From Longilinea sp035560795 (GTDB taxonomy: Bacteria > Chloroflexota > Anaerolineae > Anaerolineales > Anaerolineaceae): a stretch of DNA of 28,971 nt. Positions 24,375-28,971 of this stretch are shown piece by piece. A program made the translations under genes and the position numbers. The first letter of the stretch is position 1. Each line of letters begins with the position of its first letter. The stretch spans positions 1 through 28,971 of the forward strand of contig DATMYV010000028.1 of the NCBI GenBank assembly GCA_035560795.1, read 5' to 3'. The notes beneath the pieces are model-generated. The model searched no databases and was not told the DNA's origin. It was given only the letters and a program-made list of their open reading frames with translations.

Positions 24375-24776
24375 TTAGGTCAACCGTTTACCGGCGATGA
24401 AACCAATATAACTGACTGAAACACTCAGAAACGTTCCCCAAAGCATATCCACAATGCTGATCAGCACGGGCCAATCTTTCAGGGTGGCGAGGTTGGTCAG
24501 ATCGTAGGTGGCATAAGTGATCAGGCCGAATAAGGCCGCTTTGAAAAGCGTGGCCTTAAGCGAATTGGCGTTCAAGCCAGGAACGATCACAAAAAACATT
24601 AATCCAACGACGAAAAGCAAATAAAAGAGAACCGCTACAGACCAGATCGGGTTGGGGGTCATCAGAAAACCAAGCTGCTGCTGATAAAAAGAGCGCGCTG
24701 CCAGACCCAGCCAAAGCATATCGATGGCAAAAAATGCTGCCAGTGTAACCAGGTAGAGTTTGAAATATCTGATCAT
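24375..24776 (-). CDS. DUF2177 membrane protein
   Basis: A 133-residue four-helix membrane protein of the DUF2177 family. It opens with a hydrophobic helix containing FFAIDMLWLGLAARSFY, followed by GFLMTPNPIWSVAVLFYLLFVVGLMFFV, then ALFGLITYATYDLTNLATLKDW and the last helix ISIVDMLWGTFLSVSVSYIG. These are the conserved DUF2177 stretches. Function is unknown. It starts 7 bp after the SOUL stop and ends 46 bp before the heliorhodopsin start. That gap holds the palindrome ATATCGATAT (24359-24368) but no convincing promoter. Confidence 0.85.
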   Translation of the reverse strand: MIRYFKLYLVTLAAFFAIDMLWLGLAARSFYQQQLGFLMTPNPIWSVAVLFYLLFVVGLMFFVIVPGLNANSLKATLFKAALFGLITYATYDLTNLATLKDWPVLISIVDMLWGTFLSVSVSYIGFIAGKRLT

Positions 24777-24783
24777 TTTGCTT

Positions 24784-25341
24784 CTACATCCCGTTTTTGA
24801 CCTGGATCATGACTTCATTGCGAGCCAGGAACCCTGGCACCCAGGGGGGATTGTACCCAGCCACGATATAATCCCCTTCCGTTTCAATGCCTTGTTCTTG
24901 CAGCCATTCACCCAGGCGCTGCTTGTTTTTTTGGATCAGATCTTGCCGAAAATATCCGGAAAACCGGATGGCAGCCATTGTATGCGCAGGAAGCATCCTG
25001 AAGTGAATCCGGCTGTCTTTGGGTTGCGGCAGCGCCTCCAGGGTGTATGCAGAGGGCATGATGAAAGCCACCGTGAAAGTAGATTCGCCGGTAATCGTAA
25101 CCGGCGTGGTCATGGCAATTTTCTCCGATCGAGATGCCTGAACGGGAGTGGTCATCTCGATTTTCTGTTTGGATACATTATTGCCAAAAATATATCCAGC
25201 AAGAACATTGAAACCTTTTTCAATAGCTGATTGATATTGCTTTTCGTCAACAACGACCTCAGCCTGGATATAGGCTGGATATTGCCGAATTTCAATCTCG
25301 TTGTTTTTCCTGATTACAGAATACTTCGGGGTTTCTGCCAT
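24784..25341 (-). CDS. SOUL/HBP family haem-binding protein
   Basis: A 185-residue protein of the SOUL family: KYSVIRKNNEIEIRQYPAYIQAEV at the N-terminus, GFNVLAGYIFGNNVSKQKIEMTTPV (the family core), then IAMTTPVTI, a central FTVAFIMP and a C-terminal YNPPWVPGFLARNEVMIQV. SOUL and p22HBP proteins bind haem or porphyrins, though ligand residues vary and no certain axial ligand is visible. The ATG at 25341 is preferred over TTG at 25347 because GGAG lies 7 nt upstream. It begins 2 bp after the TGA of the alpha/beta hydrolase gene. Its place two genes before heliorhodopsin suggests handling of photosensitising porphyrin or haem. Confidence 0.88.
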   Translation of the reverse strand: MAETPKYSVIRKNNEIEIRQYPAYIQAEVVVDEKQYQSAIEKGFNVLAGYIFGNNVSKQKIEMTTPVQASRSEKIAMTTPVTITGESTFTVAFIMPSAYTLEALPQPKDSRIHFRMLPAHTMAAIRFSGYFRQDLIQKNKQRLGEWLQEQGIETEGDYIVAGYNPPWVPGFLARNEVMIQVKNGM

Positions 25342-25343
25342 GA

Positions 25344-26093
25344 TCAATCTCCATTTCGCTTAAGGCTCTTCAACATTTCCCATGTCGCTGCGATCACCTG
25401 GGCCTGCTGGTCAGTCCGCGAGATAGCCGCCTGGTTGTCACCGGGTTGATCTCCGTACCAACCGAACTGGGCATGATTACCACCGGAAATATTCACCCAG
25501 GTGGTATCCGCCGGCAACAAAGGGCGCGAGGCGTCAATTTTCTCACCGGTCGCCAATCCATCCAGTGATGCATAGATTGAGACAACCCGCAGCGCAGACT
25601 GCGATAAATCATCACTGGATGCCGGGTAGGCAGCCCATAATGCCAACCCCTGAACGAGATCAGGGTGGTTTTTGGCAAAAGTTGCGGCCATGGCCCCGCC
25701 CAATGAATGACCGCCAATGGCCCATTGTTCTATCTGCGGATGAACGCTGATCACCCGGGATGCGGCGTTAGAGTCGAATACTGCCAGGTTGAGCGGCATC
25801 CGAACAATCACCACCAGGTATCCCTGTGAGGCAATTTGATGAGCGGCAGGCGCATAGGCGCGATAGTCCACCCGTCCGCCCGGATAAATGATGAGACCCG
25901 TGGTTGGTTGCGAATTGGCGGGTGAAAAGACAAGCCATTGAGCCTGGGTGACAGTCACCTGGGCATCAGACTGCAAGGCTGCCAAAGCCGCTGGCATGGG
26001 TTGGGCAGGAGTTTCGCCCCAAAGTACAAATCCGGCAACCACGACGATGATCAGGCTCACAACGAGCAGAGCAATCCGCCAACCTTTACGCAT
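25344..26093 (-). CDS. membrane-anchored alpha/beta-hydrolase (dienelactone-hydrolase-like)
   Basis: From ATG at 26093 the protein has 249 residues. An N-terminal helix (about residues 6-26, preceded by MRKGWR) anchors the catalytic domain, probably on the outer face. The nucleophile is Ser130 in GGHSLGGAMAA, the acid is likely Asp178 in YASLDGLATGE, and the base is His207 in GGNHAQFGWYGDQPGD. LIIYPGGRVDYRAYAP supplies the oxyanion region. This is the alpha/beta-hydrolase_5 type. The ATG overlaps the last 8 bp of the MFS gene; a GTG at 26126 would add 11 residues and is less likely. The substrate is unknown. Confidence 0.82.
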   Translation of the reverse strand: MRKGWRIALLVVSLIIVVVAGFVLWGETPAQPMPAALAALQSDAQVTVTQAQWLVFSPANSQPTTGLIIYPGGRVDYRAYAPAAHQIASQGYLVVIVRMPLNLAVFDSNAASRVISVHPQIEQWAIGGHSLGGAMAATFAKNHPDLVQGLALWAAYPASSDDLSQSALRVVSIYASLDGLATGEKIDASRPLLPADTTWVNISGGNHAQFGWYGDQPGDNQAAISRTDQQAQVIAATWEMLKSLKRNGD

Positions 26094-27351
26094 AGGTTGA
26101 CCCCGCTTCTGCCAAACGTCGTTCACGAATGGAGGGCAAGATTATGCGGCGGTAGGCAAAAGTCACTGCCCAGCCCATGATTACCGCGCTGAACACGCCA
26201 GGCGCCCAAATGCCCAGGCTTTGCAGTAGCAGACCGGCAACTGATGGTGCGATAACGCGGGTCAAGGCTTCCAGAGATCCGGCAATTCCCAGGATGCCGC
26301 CAACCTCATCACGATGAACTGATTTGCTAATGGCGCTTTGAAGCACCGTGTTGAGCACCCCGCCTGCCAGCGCTAACGGCAGGATCACCACCAGCAGTAC
26401 CCACAGCTTTGCAGTGAATGCCCAGGCCAGCAAAGATGCTGCCATCACCCACAGACCGGTGATGATCAACCAATTCTCTCGAAACCGTTTTGTCAATCGT
26501 CCAATCAACACGCCCTGGACAATCACGGAGATCAACCCCACATAGCCCAGGATATACCCGGTGGTTTGCGCACTCAAGCCGATTGCCTGAGTGTACAGCG
26601 CGAAGATACCCTGAAATGTGGCAAAACCCAACCCGTAGAAAAAGCGCACATGCAGCAGCGGACCCACGATAGGGCGGCGCAGCACTTCCACCAAAGCTTT
26701 TATTGTGAAAGGCAGGCGTTTCCGCTGGTCGATCTCCTCGCGCCGATCTGCGGTGAGCGATTCGGGCAGCAGGAAAAAGATCGCGATGAAATTCAGGGTC
26801 GCCACACCAGCCGCTGTAAAGGCTGGCACGCTATAGCCCCACTGGCTGAGAATGCCGCCAGCGGCTGGGCCGATGATAAACCCCAATCCAAATGCGGCTC
26901 CGATCAAACCCAAACCCTTGGCGCGATTCTGTTCGTCGGTGACATCGGCTATATATGCCTGGGCAACTGTGATGTTGCCGCCCGTCAGTCCGGCCAGGAG
27001 GCGGCTGAAAAACAGGATGGCGATGATCAACGGGCCAGCGGACGCAAAACCTAGAAGCGGGGCGAGGGATTTCCCCAGCGCCGGGGCAAACCCCAATAGC
27101 AAGAAGCCCGTGATGGTACCGGCGACCGATAGCAATAGCACAGGACGGCGGCCAAGCCGGTCCGAAAGGCGTCCAAGCAGTGGTGCTCCGATCAGCTGCG
27201 CGGCGGCATAGGAAGCCACCAACAAACCGGTAACCGCCTGCGTTGCGCCGAAGGATTCAGCGTAGTAAGGGAGCTGAGGTAAGATCAGGCTGAAACCCAA
27301 CAAATCAACAAAAACAATTAAGAAAATGGTCAATAAGCGTGAATTTTTCAT
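26086..27351 (-). CDS. MFS transporter, TetA-like drug:H+ antiporter family
   Basis: A 421-residue twelve-helix major facilitator of the DHA1/TetA-like group. It has IFLIVFVDLLGFSLILPQLP in helix 1, the loop 2-3 motif GRLSDRLGRRPVLLLS, and GPAAGGILSQWG of antiporter motif C after GLGFIIG in helix 5. A TetA-like basic central loop separates two six-helix halves. Such transporters export small hydrophobic compounds. AGAGG lies near the ATG. The gap to the regulator stop is 36 bp, so it is the first structural gene of the locus. The substrate cannot be deduced. Confidence 0.88.
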   Translation of the reverse strand: MKNSRLLTIFLIVFVDLLGFSLILPQLPYYAESFGATQAVTGLLVASYAAAQLIGAPLLGRLSDRLGRRPVLLLSVAGTITGFLLLGFAPALGKSLAPLLGFASAGPLIIAILFFSRLLAGLTGGNITVAQAYIADVTDEQNRAKGLGLIGAAFGLGFIIGPAAGGILSQWGYSVPAFTAAGVATLNFIAIFFLLPESLTADRREEIDQRKRLPFTIKALVEVLRRPIVGPLLHVRFFYGLGFATFQGIFALYTQAIGLSAQTTGYILGYVGLISVIVQGVLIGRLTKRFRENWLIITGLWVMAASLLAWAFTAKLWVLLVVILPLALAGGVLNTVLQSAISKSVHRDEVGGILGIAGSLEALTRVIAPSVAGLLLQSLGIWAPGVFSAVIMGWAVTFAYRRIILPSIRERRLAEAGSTYA

Positions 27352-27387
27352 ATCATAACCTCTAATATTTACCTATTTACGCGATTG

Positions 27388-28683
27388 TCAGGACACCGTT
27401 TCGAACCTGTCCAGCCAGGTCAAGAGCAGCCCGGACTGAAAGCCAGTCTGCTCCCGCACCGCCTGACGGAAAGCCTGGTAGTACTGAAGTGCAAACACCG
27501 GCAGCACGCCACAATTTTCCAAAAGCCCGTTCAACCACCCAATGGAATGGTCGAGAAGGTGAATGTCGCCCAGTGACAGCGCTGCAGTGACAGCGCGACA
27601 GAAATTCATATTTGCCGATTCCACATGGCGCTGGGCCACCTGGCTGGATTGCATGATCTGCCGAACCCGCGTGACGATCAAAGCCTCGTACTCTTTGAAC
27701 CCACCGAGGGCATCTTTGTAGGAAGGTGGTAATGGTCCGGCCACAGGCGCGGAAGGGCGGTAAGTGAGCAGGCGTTCAATCACCTGGGGGGCAATATCAA
27801 CATTCTGACCCAGAAAATGCGCTGGAATCAGGTCGGATAGCTCACTAATCTCGTTAAAAATTCCGCCGCCATAAGCCAGCGGGATTGACCGGCTATTCAC
27901 AAATTCAGCCAGTTCAAGCAGGGATGCTGCCCCCGGTAAGGTTTGCGCAGCCGAGAGCACCATTTGAGCCGCGGTAGCCCGTAAGGTAGAGTCCAACCGG
28001 TCCAGGGGGACATCCGCACCCAGATAAATTACATCCCATCCCTGCCAGCGCAAAATGAAGGCCAGCATGAGCAAAGCCAGGTCATGGTCTTCACCCGGCG
28101 GGCAGGCCGCTAGCAGCCGGCCTGGACGGCTGGGCATCGGCGCAATTGCAAACAGGGCATTCAAGCGGCGCGCGACCAGCGCTGCGGCAAAATGTTCCTG
28201 TTGAACGCTGACCTTTCCTGCATACCAACCCCGGCCAAGTTCAGCCAATCCTTTTTGCAGCACTTGTGCACAAACCGTTTCAGGCGCCGCAATAGCCAGG
28301 GCCTTGGCCATGGCCAGTTCAGCTTCGGGTTCGTTGAAATCCAGGCAAGCCTTGCACCAGGACTGGCGTAATTGGCCCAGCATACCCTCCCCAATCGCTG
28401 GCATCATTTGTGAGACCGGCGGAATCGTTACCTGTGAAGGAGATTGGGTAGCCTGCCAACGCCACAAATCAACCGCCCGGCTGATGCTCAGGCCCTCTTT
28501 TTGCCGTTCCACCAACCATTTGAGCAAAATAATCTCGTTCTCACTGTAAAGGCGGTGCCCACCAGGGGAGCGTTGCGGCTTGAAGATCCCATAGCGGCGC
28601 TCCCAGGCGCGCAGAGTTGCCGGGGTGAGACCCGTTTCCTTGATGACCGCTTTCAAGTTGTAGGCAGGTGCTTGTTCGTCCAT
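27388..28683 (-). CDS. MerR-type regulator with B12-binding domain (CarH/LitR-like photoreceptor)
   Basis: A 431-residue transcription factor. Residues 8-76 form the MerR winged helix (NLKAVIKETGLTPATLRAWE, then YGIFKPQRSPGGHRLYSE). Residues about 100-180 form the cobalamin cap with Trp153 and Glu163-His164 in the exact W-x9-EH spacing of CarH. Residues about 188-305 form the Rossmann-like cobalamin domain with GEDHDLAL, where His200 is the lower ligand, and GWDVIYLGADVP. In Thermus and Myxococcus, CarH binds adenosylcobalamin, represses as a tetramer in the dark and releases DNA on illumination. This protein has an extra C-terminal region of about 120 mostly helical residues (310-431) absent from the roughly 300-residue CarH. 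AGGA lies 6 nt before ATG. It heads the minus-strand block and probably represses its own promoter. Confidence 0.9.
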   Translation of the reverse strand: MDEQAPAYNLKAVIKETGLTPATLRAWERRYGIFKPQRSPGGHRLYSENEIILLKWLVERQKEGLSISRAVDLWRWQATQSPSQVTIPPVSQMMPAIGEGMLGQLRQSWCKACLDFNEPEAELAMAKALAIAAPETVCAQVLQKGLAELGRGWYAGKVSVQQEHFAAALVARRLNALFAIAPMPSRPGRLLAACPPGEDHDLALLMLAFILRWQGWDVIYLGADVPLDRLDSTLRATAAQMVLSAAQTLPGAASLLELAEFVNSRSIPLAYGGGIFNEISELSDLIPAHFLGQNVDIAPQVIERLLTYRPSAPVAGPLPPSYKDALGGFKEYEALIVTRVRQIMQSSQVAQRHVESANMNFCRAVTAALSLGDIHLLDHSIGWLNGLLENCGVLPVFALQYYQAFRQAVREQTGFQSGLLLTWLDRFETVS

Positions 28684-28769
28684 TTCATTTCCTGTATTGG
28701 AAATATCGTTCTGTTCTGATCTACCTTCCGACCCGGAATGGGAGGGGCAAGGACATCATACCAATTAGT

Positions 28770-28834
28770 TTGTACATATATTGTAAACATAATGTTACTA
28801 TATTGTCAAGGCAATTTAAGCTATTGTGAAAATA
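28770..28834. promoter_or_regulatory. CarH-like operator: head-to-tail 11-bp repeats
   Basis: Plus-strand units are TTGTACATATA (28770-28780), TTGTAAACATA (28781-28791), ATGTTACTATA (28792-28802) and TTGTCAAGGCA (28803-28813). After a 10-bp spacer comes TTGTGAAAATA (28824-28834). The shared form is TTGTnnnnATA, in one orientation and nearly one-turn period. CarH of Thermus contacts DNA through tandem 11-bp direct repeats, so the array fits the adjacent regulator. The first four units cover the -10 and -35 of its promoter, as expected for autorepression. Confidence 0.7.
28780..28809 (-). promoter_or_regulatory. sigma-70-type promoter of the regulator gene
   Basis: On the minus strand TTGACA (28804-28809) is followed after 18 bp by TACAAT (28780-28785), a one-mismatch -10. 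Transcription would begin near 28773, leaving a leader of about 90 nt before the ATG at 28683. The elements lie inside the 11-bp repeat array. Confidence 0.65.
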
Positions 28835-28855
28835 TTAAGATTGCTATTAAACATA

Positions 28856-28872
28856 TGACCAGAATGTGGTCA
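28856..28872. promoter_or_regulatory. perfect inverted repeat TGACCA-N5-TGGTCA
   Basis: TGACCA GAATG TGGTCA is a perfect 6-bp inverted repeat with a 5-bp spacer. It lies about 50 bp upstream of the regulator -35 and about 54 bp upstream of the outward -35. Symmetry and place suggest a binding site for a dimeric regulator different from CarH. The regulator is unknown. Confidence 0.45.
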
Positions 28873-28925
28873 GCTGTACGGCAGCCTCTTCATGATGTGA
28901 GGACGGATATTGCTGTCTAGACATA

Positions 28926-28954
28926 TTGACATTCATTTTGTGAATCCATATAAT
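28926..28954 (+). promoter_or_regulatory. full-consensus promoter facing out of the window
   Basis: TTGACA (28926-28931), a 17-bp spacer and TATAAT (28949-28954) match the vegetative consensus at all twelve positions. It would drive a gene to the right of the window, divergent from the regulator. The spacer includes TTGTGAA (28938-28944), the same seven bases as in the last 11-bp repeat unit, so the regulator may also act here. Confidence 0.65.
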
Positions 28955-28971
28955 TTTAAAATCCAGAAGTA

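Larger units (their letters stand above)
28684..28971. other. AT-rich divergent regulatory region
   Basis: These 288 bp hold no credible gene. They contain the promoter and repeated operator of the regulator gene, an unrelated perfect inverted repeat, and a consensus promoter that faces out of the window. Base composition is markedly more AT-rich than the coding block. Confidence 0.8.

Noticed and set aside
28738..28920. 60-codon plus-strand open frame in the regulatory region
   Set aside because: It runs through the operator repeats and the palindrome, has no protein-like pattern and starts within a GC-rich leader without a clear ribosome site.
1..28971. CRISPR arrays, tRNA or rRNA genes, insertion sequences
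   Set aside because: No regularly spaced repeats beyond the 11-bp operator units, no tRNA-like cloverleaf noticed, no transposase frame and no paired terminal repeats were seen in reading by eye.

Overview
The window reads as bacterial chromosome with moderate GC content. The gene set (CarH/LitR-type B12 photoreceptor, heliorhodopsin, CrtI-type oxidoreductases, F420/FMN split-barrel protein, tandem universal stress protein, very large cyclic glucan synthase) is most like an environmental Chloroflexota, perhaps Anaerolineae. That placement is inference from gene content; no rRNA or other taxonomic marker is present.

Layout. (1) 1-10145, plus strand: a tandem UspA protein and, 2 bp after it, a 2981-residue NdvB/Cgs-like cyclic beta-1,2-glucan synthase. 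(2) 10146-10251: a short convergent gap. (3) 10252-28683: about twenty genes all on the minus strand, most with overlaps or gaps under 60 bp. In transcription order they are: a MerR/B12-binding regulator of the CarH/LitR type, an MFS exporter, a membrane-anchored alpha/beta hydrolase, a SOUL haem-binding protein, a DUF2177 protein, a heliorhodopsin, a DUF1295 protein, an SRPBCC protein, a Rieske oxygenase, a PsiE-family protein, a CrtI-type oxidoreductase, a 41-residue ORF, a P-type ATPase, a broken psiE copy, a scrap of a CrtI-type gene, a split-barrel PPOX-family protein, an NTF2-like protein, an RDH-like SDR, a second CrtI-type oxidoreductase, a tocopherol-cyclase-like protein and an HSL-type esterase. 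(4) 28684-28971: an AT-rich regulatory region.

The minus-strand block looks like a light-response locus. The regulator keeps the W-x9-EH motif and the lower-ligand histidine used by CarH to bind adenosylcobalamin. The promoter in front of it (TTGACA, 18 bp, TACAAT) is covered by head-to-tail 11-bp repeats of the form TTGTnnnnATA, the operator architecture known for CarH. Downstream genes fit light sensing (heliorhodopsin), polyene or isoprenoid chemistry (two CrtI-type enzymes, SDR, Rieske oxygenase, tocopherol-cyclase-like protein) and haem, membrane and ion handling (SOUL, DUF2177, DUF1295, PsiE, P-type ATPase). No retinal-forming carotenoid cleavage oxygenase, phytoene synthase or photolyase is in the window.

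The middle of the locus carries a fossil. The intact order Rieske-PsiE-CrtI (22143-19106) is followed by the same order in decayed form: a Rieske C-terminal tail kept as a 41-codon ORF, a PsiE copy with two compensating frameshifts, and a CrtI-like C-terminal scrap. The P-type ATPase gene sits between the first two. The 41-codon ORF joins the upstream CrtI-type gene to the ATPase by two ATGA overlaps. Around 16.3 kb the composition also shifts, with more AT on the 10.2-16.3 kb side.
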